The position numbers and the translations under genes are program-made. DNA of 64,000 nt from RGIG9115 sp045644665. Lineage in GTDB: Bacteria; Bacillota; Clostridia; UBA1381. The stretch lies in the NCBI GenBank assembly GCA_045644665.1, contig JAZRHH010000011.1:29401-93400 (forward strand), written 5' to 3'. Shown in pieces: positions 26,578 to 35,828 of this stretch (its first letter is position 1; every line of letters starts with the position of its first letter). The notes beneath the pieces are model-generated. The model saw nothing but the letters and a program-made list of their open reading frames with translations. It was not told the origin of the DNA and did not search any database.

Positions 26578-28329
26578 TTATACCTTTCCCAAATTGTATT
26601 TTTCTTTAAATAGTTTATAATAATTATTAAATTCCTCATCATTTGATTTTATGCTGTTAAGATATGCATGTGTATCCAAGCTGTCGCTGGATATTTGAAT
26701 AAGACACACAGCCACGTTTGAGCAATGGTCTGCAACACGTGCACAGTTTGTTAAAAAGTCGCTGTATACAAATCCTGTTTCAATTGTACATACGCCTTGC
26801 TGAAGCCTTTTAATGTGAGTGTTTTTCATTTTATATATAAGCTTATCAACGACCTGCTCTAAAGGTTCTATTTTTTTTGCAAGTGTCAAATCCTTATTAA
26901 AAAACGCTACAGTTGTCATTGACAAAATTTCTTCAAGAGCTTTTGAAAGTATTTTAATTTCTTCCTTTGCAACATCTGTAAAAGTTATTTTTTTACTATG
27001 AATTTCCTTTGCAACCTTAACCATATTAACAGCATGGTCACTTATGCGCTCAAAATCGCCAATTGTATGAAGCAGATTAGAAGTTTCGTGACTTTCCTCT
27101 ACAGACATACTCTTTCTTGATATTTTTACAAGATATGATCCGAGCTTATCTTCATACGTATCTGTCAAAGCTTCGTTTTTTTCAATTTCATCAGCAACTA
27201 CCTGACTAAAGTTTTCTAAAAGATTTATTGACTTAATAAAATTTTCACTTGATATTCTTGCCATTTCATTTGTAAGCTCCCTGCAGCGACCGATGGCAAC
27301 TGATGTTGTTAAAAGCAGTCGTTCATCAAGTAATTCTGTGTTTTCCGGTTGTGGATCCTGTGGGATAATTAAAAAAGCAAGTTTTTCCATGCTCTTATTC
27401 CACGGTAGAAGAATAAAAGTTGTAATTACGTTAAACAGGCTATGAATAACTGCTATACTTACCGGTGTAACACTTTGATAATTAAAGGAAAATTTAAATA
27501 TATTATTTAAAATATAATAGGTTGTAAGACATATTACAGTACCTATAATATTAAAGGACACATGAACTGCCGCAACTCTTTTGGCATTTTTACCTGCACC
27601 TATACTTGAAATGACCGGTGTTATACATGTTCCGATATTTTGTCCCATAATAATTGGAATAGCCGCTGCATATGTTACGCTTCCCGTAAGTGACAAAGCC
27701 TGCAAAATGCCAACAGAGGCTGATGAACTTTGAATAATAGCGGTAAATACAGCTCCCACAACAACGCCAAGAACAGGGTTCTGAAAGGCTGTGAGAATAC
27801 TTGAAAACTGCGGCATATCTCTAAGCGGCTCTACTGCACTGCTCATAAACTCCATGCCATACATAAGAAGTGCAAATCCAACAAAAATAAGTCCAACATC
27901 CCTGCGTCTTGCCTGTTTCGAAAAAACAATAAACAAGGTACCTACAAAGGCAAATATAGGAGAAAAGGAGTCCGGTTTAAAAAGCCTTACTATTATATTA
28001 CTTCCCTCAAGCCCTGTCAAGCTCAAAATCCATGACGTAAAGGTTGTACCTATATTTGAGCCCATAATCACACCAATGGACCCTGAAAGGCTCATAACAC
28101 CGGAGTTTACAAGTCCAACAAGCATAACAGTAAGTGCTGATGATGATTGGATTACCATTGTAACAAAAGCACCAAGTGCAAGACTTTTAAAAACATTAGA
28201 GGTCATTTTATTTAAAATTTGCTCTAACCTGCCTCCTGCAATTTTTTCAAGCCCATCTGACATTACACTCATTCCGTAAAGAAAAAGTGCAAGTCCGCCA
28301 AGTAGTGTGATAAGAGAAAAAATGTCCAT
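26578..28329 (-). CDS. Na/Pi cotransporter family protein with PhoU-like tail
   Basis: The start at 28327-28329 (MDIFSLITLLGG) is preferred to a TTG six codons earlier; GGAGG lies 11 bases upstream. The 583-residue protein has two inverted repeats with the QSSSALTV and QSSSASVG signatures of the Na/Pi symporter family (NptA-like), within about eight membrane segments (residues 1-320). Its C-terminal 240 residues form a helical PhoU-like domain. It probably imports phosphate with sodium; related proteins can also act in signalling. No Pho box was recognised. Confidence 0.88.
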   Translation of the reverse strand: MDIFSLITLLGGLALFLYGMSVMSDGLEKIAGGRLEQILNKMTSNVFKSLALGAFVTMVIQSSSALTVMLVGLVNSGVMSLSGSIGVIMGSNIGTTFTSWILSLTGLEGSNIIVRLFKPDSFSPIFAFVGTLFIVFSKQARRRDVGLIFVGFALLMYGMEFMSSAVEPLRDMPQFSSILTAFQNPVLGVVVGAVFTAIIQSSSASVGILQALSLTGSVTYAAAIPIIMGQNIGTCITPVISSIGAGKNAKRVAAVHVSFNIIGTVICLTTYYILNNIFKFSFNYQSVTPVSIAVIHSLFNVITTFILLPWNKSMEKLAFLIIPQDPQPENTELLDERLLLTTSVAIGRCRELTNEMARISSENFIKSINLLENFSQVVADEIEKNEALTDTYEDKLGSYLVKISRKSMSVEESHETSNLLHTIGDFERISDHAVNMVKVAKEIHSKKITFTDVAKEEIKILSKALEEILSMTTVAFFNKDLTLAKKIEPLEQVVDKLIYKMKNTHIKRLQQGVCTIETGFVYSDFLTNCARVADHCSNVAVCLIQISSDSLDTHAYLNSIKSNDEEFNNYYKLFKEKYNLGKV

Positions 28330-28416
28330 TTTAAATTTTGCCTCCAATTTAAACTTTACTTCTATTGTACATATATTATGTTACTTTTATGTAAAATTTA
28401 AACCGGATAAAACTTT

Positions 28417-28446
28417 GCCGCATCTCCCAAAAATTAGTGATGCGGC
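28417..28446 (-). terminator. Terminator after nrdG
   Basis: An 8-bp stem (GCCGCATC at 28417-28424 with GATGCGGC at 28439-28446) with a 14-base loop follows the nrdG stop and is followed on the minus strand by a short TTTTA. Confidence 0.65.
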
Positions 28447-28453
28447 TAAAATT

Positions 28454-28948
28454 TTAAATTTCTGCAAGTACTACAGTATTTGATGAAATACTTTTTTTAA
28501 CATCAATTATCCGTTGGTTAGAGCTTCCTTTAAATAACAAATCATAGCTTTTATTTTCAGTCTCAAAAGGACCATCTACAAGCAAGTCAATTCTTTCAAG
28601 CAGCTCTTTCCAATAATTTTCGGCATTTGCATTTTCTATAAGAGTTTCAAACAAATATCCTGTGTAACATACAACATGCATCTGTAGCTTATCTGCAAGA
28701 TGACAAAGCTCCTTTGCACTGCAAAATGGTTCTCCGCCGGAAAATGTAACGCCGTCAAGGAGCGGGTTTGACTTTATTTCCTTTGCAAGCTCGTCTATAT
28801 CCTTTAAATACCCGCCCGAAAAATCATGAGAGCCGGGATTGTGACAATCAGGACAATTATGTGGACAGCCCTGAACAAACACAGCGTATCTTATACCCGG
28901 TCCGTCAACAATAGAATCATTTGACGTTCCAAACAATCTGATGTCCAT
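28454..28948 (-). CDS. nrdG: Anaerobic ribonucleoside-triphosphate reductase activating protein
   Basis: The start at 28946-28948 (MDIRLFG) lies 4 bases beyond the nrdD stop, with GGAG upstream; a longer reading would run into nrdD. The 164-residue radical SAM enzyme carries the cluster motif C28-x3-C32-x2-C35 (GCPHNCPDC), GISFSGGEP-like VTFSGGEPF and a C-terminal TVVLAEI. It uses S-adenosylmethionine to place the glycyl radical on NrdD. Confidence 0.96.
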   Translation of the reverse strand: MDIRLFGTSNDSIVDGPGIRYAVFVQGCPHNCPDCHNPGSHDFSGGYLKDIDELAKEIKSNPLLDGVTFSGGEPFCSAKELCHLADKLQMHVVCYTGYLFETLIENANAENYWKELLERIDLLVDGPFETENKSYDLLFKGSSNQRIIDVKKSISSNTVVLAEI

Positions 28949-28952
28949 TAGA

Positions 28953-31268
28953 TTATACTCCGTGCTTAACTCTGTCTTTTTCTTCTGCACGCTTACCGTC
29001 ATTAAAGCGGTCCAAAGTACCTACAAGGTAGCCTGTAACACGTCTTATTCTCTGGAAACGTGGTTTGCCGTCATTTTCAGCTCTTCCACATGCAGGACAT
29101 GTGTCACCGATTATTCCTGTGAAGCCACAAACAGGGTCTCTGTCTACAGGGTGGTTTACGCTGCCGTAACCTATACCTGCATCGTGCATTGCACGAATTA
29201 CCTTTTCAAAGGCACCAAGATTCTTTGTTGGGTCGCCGTCAAGCTCAATATATGAGATATGACCTGCATTTGTAAGCTCATGATATGGAGCCTCTTTTTT
29301 GATTTTATCAAATGCACTTATATTATAATGAACAGGTACATGGAATGAGTTTGTATAATAATCTCTGTCAGTTACACCGGAGATTTCGCCGAAACGCTTC
29401 TTGTCCATTCTTACAAATCTTCCTGACAAGCCTTCTGCCGGAGTTGCAATAAGACCAAAGTTAAGACCTGTCTTTTCGCACATTTCGTCCATTCTCTTTC
29501 TCATATGAGAAATTATATCAAGACCAAGATTTTGTGCATGCTCTGACTGACCATGATGTTCTCCAATAAGAGCAACAAGGGCTTCTGCAAGACCAATCCA
29601 GCCAACAGAAAGTGTACCATGCTTTAATACTTCCTCAAGAGTATCTTCAGGTCCAAGCTTTTCAGAGTCAAGCCATACACCATTACCCATAAGGAACGGA
29701 TAATTCTTTACCTTTTTAGCACACTGGATTTTGAAACGGTCAAGGAGCTGATCACATACAAGCTCTATTTTTCTGTCAAGTTCATCAAAGAACCAGTCCA
29801 AATCACCCTTTGCGCGAATAGCAATTCTTGGAAGGTTAATAGATGTAAAGCTCAAATTACCTCTGCGATTACACATTTCTCTGTCTTTGTCATAAACATT
29901 TGCAATAACACGGGTACGACATCCCATATATGCAATTTCTGTTTCAGGTGTTCCTTTATAATACTTGAGATTGAAAGGAGCATCAACAAAAGAGAAATTA
30001 GGGAACAGTCTTTTTGCACTTACACGGCAGGCAAGTTTAAACAAATCATAGTTAGGGTCGCCTTGGTTATAGCTTACTCCGTCCTTTACACGGAATATCT
30101 GTATTGGAAAAATCGGTGTTTCGCCGTTGCCAAGACCTGCTTCATTTGCAAGGAGAACGTTTTTAATAATCATTCTACCCTCAGCAGATGTATCCATACC
30201 GTAGTTTATTGATGAGAACGGAGTTTGTGCTCCGGCTCTTGAATTCATTGTGTTAAGGTTATGGATAAGAGCTTCCATTGCCTGATATGTAGCTCTTTCT
30301 GTTTCTTCTGTTGCTTCCTTTGCAGCAAACTTTTGAGCAGCCTTAATAGTTGTCTTTTCAACTCCAAGTGCTTCAAGCTCTTTCTGTTCCTCTGCCATAT
30401 ACTTGTCATGAATTTCAATTCTGAGTTCAAGACCACTATCAAGAAGCTTCTTCTGAATTTCTTTAAGGGTGTCTTCCTTAACATCCATATCAGCCATAAG
30501 CATAAGAGCTTTTTTAAGATTTCTTCTGTAATTTTTGATATATGTCTTTTTTACACCGGGAGCAAGTCCGTAGTCAAAGTTTGCGATACTTTGTCCTCCG
30601 TGTTGGTCGTTCTGGTTTGACTGAATTGCAATACATGCAAGAGCTGCATAGCTTGCTATATCGTTTGGCTCTCTGAGTACTCCGTGACCTGTAGAAAATC
30701 CACCATTGAACAAATCTATCAAATCAAGCTGACAGCATGTTGTTGTCATTGTAAGGAAGTCAAGGTCATGTATATGTATGTCTCCCTCTTCGTGTGCAGC
30801 CGAATGTTCCGGTTTTAAAACGCTCATTTTAAAGAACTGCTTTGCACCCTCAGAACCGTATTTGAGCATTGTTCCCATTGCGGTATCTGCGTTAACATTT
30901 GCATTTTCTCTCTTGATATCACTCTCAGAAGAATCTTTAAATGTAATGTCCTCATAAATTTTCATAAGGTCGGACTTCATATTACGTCTTTTTGTTCTTT
31001 CTGAACGATATACAATATATGCCTTTGCAATACGAACATGTCCATTTTCAATAAGTACTCTCTCTACTGTATCCTGAATTTCTTCTACAGTTGGAGTTTC
31101 AAGTTGATTTTCTTCAAGTTTACACAAAACTTTTTGTGCAAGGAACTTGGCATACTCTTCATTTTCTCTGTGAGTAGTAGCAACAAATGCCTTATCAATA
31201 GCGTTAATTATCTTATTTATATCAAATTCTGCCTTGCGACCGTCACGTTTGATAATTGTGTTTACCAT
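28953..31268 (-). CDS. nrdD: Anaerobic ribonucleoside-triphosphate reductase
   Basis: The start is set at the second in-frame ATG (31266-31268), which has AGGAG at 9 bases; the ATG three codons earlier sits too close to that SD. The 771-residue enzyme has an N-terminal ATP-cone (IIKRDGRKAEFDINKI), the glycyl-radical catalytic domain, the zinc-binding CGFTGIIGDTCPACG near the end, and the radical site RVTGYLVG. It makes deoxyribonucleotides without oxygen, so the host grows anaerobically. Its promoter contains an NrdR box. Confidence 0.97.
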   Translation of the reverse strand: MVNTIIKRDGRKAEFDINKIINAIDKAFVATTHRENEEYAKFLAQKVLCKLEENQLETPTVEEIQDTVERVLIENGHVRIAKAYIVYRSERTKRRNMKSDLMKIYEDITFKDSSESDIKRENANVNADTAMGTMLKYGSEGAKQFFKMSVLKPEHSAAHEEGDIHIHDLDFLTMTTTCCQLDLIDLFNGGFSTGHGVLREPNDIASYAALACIAIQSNQNDQHGGQSIANFDYGLAPGVKKTYIKNYRRNLKKALMLMADMDVKEDTLKEIQKKLLDSGLELRIEIHDKYMAEEQKELEALGVEKTTIKAAQKFAAKEATEETERATYQAMEALIHNLNTMNSRAGAQTPFSSINYGMDTSAEGRMIIKNVLLANEAGLGNGETPIFPIQIFRVKDGVSYNQGDPNYDLFKLACRVSAKRLFPNFSFVDAPFNLKYYKGTPETEIAYMGCRTRVIANVYDKDREMCNRRGNLSFTSINLPRIAIRAKGDLDWFFDELDRKIELVCDQLLDRFKIQCAKKVKNYPFLMGNGVWLDSEKLGPEDTLEEVLKHGTLSVGWIGLAEALVALIGEHHGQSEHAQNLGLDIISHMRKRMDEMCEKTGLNFGLIATPAEGLSGRFVRMDKKRFGEISGVTDRDYYTNSFHVPVHYNISAFDKIKKEAPYHELTNAGHISYIELDGDPTKNLGAFEKVIRAMHDAGIGYGSVNHPVDRDPVCGFTGIIGDTCPACGRAENDGKPRFQRIRRVTGYLVGTLDRFNDGKRAEEKDRVKHGV

Positions 31269-31357
31269 TACGCTCATCTCCTATCATTAACCCCTTTATA
31301 CAAAAAATATACAGGTTTACATAACTACATCTTGTGTTGTCATCCAACCTGTATACA

Positions 31358-31386
31358 ATTATAATACCTATATATAGTGTTGTCAA
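31358..31386 (-). promoter_or_regulatory. nrdDG promoter with NrdR box between -35 and -10
   Basis: On the minus strand TTGACA (31381-31386) and TATAAT (31358-31363) are exactly 17 bp apart. The spacer is almost filled by ACACTATATATAGG (31367-31380), matching the NrdR-box consensus. A bound repressor would block polymerase directly. A weaker box-like sequence, ACACAAGATGTAGT, lies at 31324-31337. Confidence 0.85.
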
Positions 31387-31429
31387 TAGGTTATTTGATT
31401 TGTAATAATTCATTAATGTGAGCGTAATA

Positions 31430-32071
31430 TTATCCCTTTTTTGGCTCTATATCTATAGTTTTCCCTTTATTACAAGTAATTTTTTTCTTGTTTTTTCGAC
31501 AAGGTTCGTAAAATCCGGGATAAATTTTTCCCACTCCTATTTCAAACTTATCCACTATATCTTGTATAGTATCTAGTTTATAATCCTTTAATATTTTTAG
31601 CATAACACATGCACAGGCATATGCATCTTCCCCTGCCTGATGATGTTCAAATTCTATACCAAGAGCTGCCCCTAAATTGTTTAGTTTATGACTTTTAAGT
31701 TCGGGATAAGCCTTTTGTGAAAGCTTTACAGTACACAAATATGAAAAAGACGGGTACTCTATTCCAAACAAATCAAGAGTTGCCCTTAGTGCTCCAACAT
31801 CAAACTGAGCATTATGTGCAATAATTGTTTTACCTTCAAGATTTGGTTTTATCTCGTCCCAACAATCACAGAATTTTCCTTTATTTTCAACCATATAAGG
31901 CTCTATTCCGTGAATTTTTGTATTGTACTCGTTAAATTCAAAAGGTTCAGGACGAATTAGAATATCACGTCTTTCAACGACTTTGTTATTTTCAACAACA
32001 CATATACCCATGCTGCAAATACTGGAATATGCAGATGTTGCTGTTTCAAAATCAATTGCCGTAAAATTCAT
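31430..32071 (-). CDS. 3'-5' exonuclease, DnaQ/DEDDh family
   Basis: The 213-residue protein opens with FTAIDFETA (Asp7, Glu9), then IAHNAQFDVGAL (third Asp) and HHQAGEDAYA (His and Asp), completing the DEDDh set of the DNA polymerase III epsilon-type exonucleases. A short basic Cys-containing tail follows (residues about 180-213). It could proofread or degrade nucleic acid ends; it is too short to be a polymerase. It starts 4 bases after the mnmG stop with AGGAAG as SD, so it is probably translated from the same mRNA. Confidence 0.9.
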   Translation of the reverse strand: MNFTAIDFETATSAYSSICSMGICVVENNKVVERRDILIRPEPFEFNEYNTKIHGIEPYMVENKGKFCDCWDEIKPNLEGKTIIAHNAQFDVGALRATLDLFGIEYPSFSYLCTVKLSQKAYPELKSHKLNNLGAALGIEFEHHQAGEDAYACACVMLKILKDYKLDTIQDIVDKFEIGVGKIYPGFYEPCRKNKKKITCNKGKTIDIEPKKG

Positions 32072-32075
32072 TAGT

Positions 32076-33935
32076 TCACTTCCTGTCTGTTTCTTTAAAG
32101 TATATTATAAGAACTGATACATCAGCCGGAGATACGCCGGAGATACGGGATGCCTGTCCAAGTGATTTTGGTCTGATTTTTGAAAGCTTTTGTCTTGCCT
32201 CTATACGAAGTCCGTACACTTTATCATAATCAAAATCGTCAGGTATTTTATGGTCCTCCATTTTCTTGAAGCTCTCTACCTGCATTTGCTGACGTTTTAT
32301 ATATCCATCATATTTTATTCTTATTTCTGCCTGCTCTTTAACGGCATCCGGAAGGTCCGGGCGGTCCAGATCAAGAGGCAGCAGCTTTTCATAATCAAGC
32401 TGAGGTCTTTTAATAAGCTCCGAAAGTTTAACTCCTGTTTTGATAGGTGCAGTCTCATATTTTTCAAGAAGCTCGTTGGCATTTTGGGGTGATACAACTA
32501 CAGTGGAAAGTCTTTCTATCTCCTGGTCCACCATACGCATTTTATTAATAAATGCTGCATATCGCTCATCAGAAATAAGACCTATCTTATAGCCAAGGGG
32601 TGTGAGTCTTTCGTCTGCATTATCCTGACGTAAGAGAAGCCTGTATTCAGACCTTGATGTCATCATTCTGTAGGGCTCATTTGTACCCTTTGTTACAAGG
32701 TCATCAATTAACGTTCCAATATATCCGTCAACTCTTTGAAGTATAAGCGGCTCTTTGTTTTTAAGCTTTAAAGCAGCATTAATTCCCGCAACAAGACCCT
32801 GAGCTGCAGCCTCCTCGTATCCGCTTGTACCATTAAACTGACCTGCACCATAGAGGTTTGGAATCTCTTTAAATTCAAGTGTGGGATAAAGCTGAAGCGG
32901 GTCGCAGCAGTCATATTCTATAGCATATGCAGGTCGCATAATTTCTACATTTTCAAGTCCGTTTATTGTGCGAAGCATTTTAACCTGAACTTCTTCAGGA
33001 AGTCCTGTACTTATACCCTGTGCATAAATTTCATGGGTATCAAGCCCCATAGGCTCCATAAAAAGCTGATGACGGTTTTTGTCCTTAAAACGCATTATTT
33101 TATCTTCTATTGACGGACAATATCTTGCACCTACACCATTTACTTTTCCGCTGTACATTGGCGCTTTATGAATATTTTCACGAATAATATTGTGGGTATC
33201 CTCATTTGTATAAGTGAGGTAGCATGCTGCGCGATTTTGAAGATTTTCGGTAGTTTCAAAAGAAAATGGGACTATTTTTTCGTCTCCCTCTTCTTTTTCC
33301 ATTTTAGAAAAATCAATTGTCTTTGCATGAATACGTGCAGGGGTACCTGTTTTAAAACGTCTTATATCCACACCCATTTCCTTAAGGCAATCGGAAAGCT
33401 CTATAGATGGGAATGTTCCATCGGGACCGCTTTCCTTTTCCCAATCTCCTATAAGCACTCTTCCCTTTAAGTAAGTACCACTTGCAACAATGACTGCCTT
33501 TACACCATAAACCATTCCGGTGTGGGTTGTAACAGATGAAATAACGCCATTTTCCGTATTAATACGTGTTATTTCTGCCTGCTTAATCTGCAGATTGTCC
33601 TGATTTTCAAGACGTTTTTTCATTTCGATATGATAATGCTTTCTGTCAATTTGACAGCGCAAAGAGTGAACAGCCGGACCTTTTCCTCGATTTAGCATTT
33701 TAGACTGAATAAAGGTAGCGTCAGCAACCTTACCCATTTCTCCGCCAAGAGCATCTATTTCACGAACAAGATGTCCCTTCGCTGTGCCGCCTATGCTCGG
33801 GTTGCAAGGTAGATTTCCAACAGCATCAAGGCTGATTGTAAACATAACGGTTTTTGCACCAAGTCTTGCAGCTGCAAGTGCTGCTTCTGCCCCTGCATGT
33901 CCGCCTCCAATTACGGCAATATCAAAGTTTTCCAT
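32076..33935 (-). CDS. mnmG: tRNA uridine-5-carboxymethylaminomethyl(34) synthesis enzyme MnmG
   Basis: The 619-residue FAD protein begins with the Rossmann motif VIGGGHAGAEAALAAARLGA and contains NPSIGGTAKGHLVREIDALGG, GARYCPSIEDK and NGTSGYEEAAAQG, all diagnostic of MnmG (GidA). It works with MnmE on wobble uridine 34. Length is typical. It follows the DUF624 membrane protein gene by 4 bases, with AAAGGCG as SD, and precedes the exonuclease gene. Confidence 0.97.
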   Translation of the reverse strand: MENFDIAVIGGGHAGAEAALAAARLGAKTVMFTISLDAVGNLPCNPSIGGTAKGHLVREIDALGGEMGKVADATFIQSKMLNRGKGPAVHSLRCQIDRKHYHIEMKKRLENQDNLQIKQAEITRINTENGVISSVTTHTGMVYGVKAVIVASGTYLKGRVLIGDWEKESGPDGTFPSIELSDCLKEMGVDIRRFKTGTPARIHAKTIDFSKMEKEEGDEKIVPFSFETTENLQNRAACYLTYTNEDTHNIIRENIHKAPMYSGKVNGVGARYCPSIEDKIMRFKDKNRHQLFMEPMGLDTHEIYAQGISTGLPEEVQVKMLRTINGLENVEIMRPAYAIEYDCCDPLQLYPTLEFKEIPNLYGAGQFNGTSGYEEAAAQGLVAGINAALKLKNKEPLILQRVDGYIGTLIDDLVTKGTNEPYRMMTSRSEYRLLLRQDNADERLTPLGYKIGLISDERYAAFINKMRMVDQEIERLSTVVVSPQNANELLEKYETAPIKTGVKLSELIKRPQLDYEKLLPLDLDRPDLPDAVKEQAEIRIKYDGYIKRQQMQVESFKKMEDHKIPDDFDYDKVYGLRIEARQKLSKIRPKSLGQASRISGVSPADVSVLIIYFKETDRK

Positions 33936-33939
33936 ATAA

Positions 33940-34800
33940 TTATTCGCCTTTCGATGTATTGTTCATTATTCTTTGTACAGTTCTCGCTGAATAAAATTCT
34001 ATAGGATATCTGATTAATCCATAAACTGCCACTACACTAAAAAATAGAACAAACCCGGGTTGAACATAAAAATAAAATATAATAACAAGCCCTGAAACAA
34101 GAATACTCAAAAGTAAATTAAGCGGCGCTTTTCCAAGTGCAACTAAAAGTGAATTCTTTAACAAATCAATAAATTTACATTCAAAAGTTACCATAATCTG
34201 ATAAATGTGAAAATGCATAAATGTATATACTATAAAAGACATTATACATAAATACATAAGCAGCAGCATTATAAATGAATTTTGGGTTGCGTACATGCTT
34301 CTATACTGTATAATTGCATTGAAAATAAAAAACACGCATACAAAATCAATTACAACAAGTATAATTGACTGTTTAAAGTTTTCTTTAAATTTTTTAAAAA
34401 AGTCAGTCAACACCCAAGAATGTTCTTCTCTTGTAAAACATCTTGTTATATATGCAAATCCGGCAGATGCAGGACCTGAACCCCACAAGCAAAATAGCAG
34501 CATTGTAACAACAGAGCATGCAAGAACAGTCATTACATCAACATTTATTTGAGTAGCTTCTCCGCCCGAAAACAATCCCGTAATAATTCCAGATACATAT
34601 CCGCCAAAGAATGTATATAAAAACAGCGTCATCAATAGAAAGTATGGTATGCTGCATATTGTGCATAGCATAGTAGCCTGACAAAGCTTAAAAAACTTTC
34701 TGCCAAGTAATTCAAAGTATAAAAATATACCTTTCTTTTTGGGGGCGTCCTTGCTAACGCCGGGTCCCGCCTTTGCGTAATTAAATGAAAACAATCCCAT
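33940..34800 (-). CDS. DUF624 (YesL-like) membrane protein
   Basis: The 286-residue protein has about six hydrophobic segments. Sequences such as GPASAGFAYITRCFTREEHSW and DFFKKFKENFKQS match the core of the DUF624/YesL family, whose members are often found near YesM/YesN systems and sugar transporters. The molecular function of the family is not established. Here it heads the leftward mnmG-exonuclease group rather than a sugar operon. The SD is GGAGAGGATAGG. Confidence 0.85.
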   Translation of the reverse strand: MGLFSFNYAKAGPGVSKDAPKKKGIFLYFELLGRKFFKLCQATMLCTICSIPYFLLMTLFLYTFFGGYVSGIITGLFSGGEATQINVDVMTVLACSVVTMLLFCLWGSGPASAGFAYITRCFTREEHSWVLTDFFKKFKENFKQSIILVVIDFVCVFFIFNAIIQYRSMYATQNSFIMLLLMYLCIMSFIVYTFMHFHIYQIMVTFECKFIDLLKNSLLVALGKAPLNLLLSILVSGLVIIFYFYVQPGFVLFFSVVAVYGLIRYPIEFYSARTVQRIMNNTSKGE

Positions 34801-34851
34801 GTTTTATCCTATCCTCTCCACCAAAATAAATTTCAACAAATTTCTTAAAAG

Positions 34852-34885
34852 ATATTGTATCATATTTTAATTTGTGATACAATAT
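34852..34885. promoter_or_regulatory. Palindromic bidirectional promoter
   Basis: An 11-bp inverted repeat (34852-34862 with 34875-34885) separated by 12 bases supplies, on the plus strand, TTGTAT (34855-34860) and TACAAT (34878-34883) with a 17-bp spacer. By symmetry the minus strand has nearly the same arrangement. It can serve both the DUF624 gene and the pseudouridine synthase gene. Confidence 0.6.
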
Positions 34886-34934
34886 TAAACAACAAATTAA
34901 TTATGAATAAATTATAAATTTTTGGAGTTTTGAA

Positions 34935-35828
34935 ATGAAAACATTTACAGTCAATCAAAATGATGCAAATCAAAGACTTGACAAATTTATTCAAAAACTT
35001 ATGCCCTCTCTTCCAAAATCCCTGTTATATAAAGGGCTTAGGAAAAATAATGTAAGAATTAACGGAAAGCATTGTCATGATGGAAGTATAATGGTTTGTG
35101 AAAATGATGAGGTGGCACTATATTTTAGTGATGAATTTTTTAAAACTACAAATACTTTTATTCCTCAGCTTCCAAAACCAATAATTATATACGAGGACGA
35201 AAATATTCTTGTTGCAGACAAGCCAAAGGGTCTTTCTTCTCACTCTGACGAGAGCCACACAAAAGATACCATGATTGACAGGATAGTTAGTTATTTATCT
35301 CAAAAAGGCGAATACGACCCAAGCCAGGAAAACACATTTACTCCTGCACTTTGCAACCGCCTGGATAAAAACACATCCGGTCTTGTTATTGCAGCAAAAA
35401 ATGCAAATTCACTTAGAATTATAAACGAAAAAATCAAAAATCGTGAAATTGATAAATTTTATATATGTCGATGCGACGGAAAACCTCCCAAGACAAAGGA
35501 TACAATATATTCACATCTTGTACGAGGAAACAAAAAAGTATATTTAAATGAAATCGGAGACGGAAAAGAAATAGTAACTGAGTATAAAGTTATTAAATCC
35601 GATGCTACATCCTCGCTACTCGAAATAAAGCTCCTTACCGGACGCACACACCAGATACGTGCTCATCTTGCATCTATAGGAAATCCTTTGTCCGGTGATG
35701 TAAAATATGGCGGAAGCAAGCAAAAAGACGGGTATTTTTTGAAAAGTTATAAATTAGTATTTAACTTTACATCTCCCGCCTTTGAGCTTGATTATTTAAA
35801 AGGAACAGAAATAAAATGCAAAATATGA
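34935..35828 (+). CDS. RluA-family 23S rRNA/tRNA pseudouridine synthase
   Basis: The 297-residue protein has an N-terminal S4 RNA-binding domain (DANQRLDKFIQKLMPSLPKS) and the catalytic domain with NRLDKNTSGLVI, whose Asp is the catalytic residue, and LLTGRTHQIRAHL. It isomerises specific uridines in RNA; the exact target (RluC, RluD or other) cannot be told from sequence. The SD is GGAG. It overlaps the next gene by 13 bases. Confidence 0.92.
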   Translation: MKTFTVNQNDANQRLDKFIQKLMPSLPKSLLYKGLRKNNVRINGKHCHDGSIMVCENDEVALYFSDEFFKTTNTFIPQLPKPIIIYEDENILVADKPKGLSSHSDESHTKDTMIDRIVSYLSQKGEYDPSQENTFTPALCNRLDKNTSGLVIAAKNANSLRIINEKIKNREIDKFYICRCDGKPPKTKDTIYSHLVRGNKKVYLNEIGDGKEIVTEYKVIKSDATSSLLEIKLLTGRTHQIRAHLASIGNPLSGDVKYGGSKQKDGYFLKSYKLVFNFTSPAFELDYLKGTEIKCKI

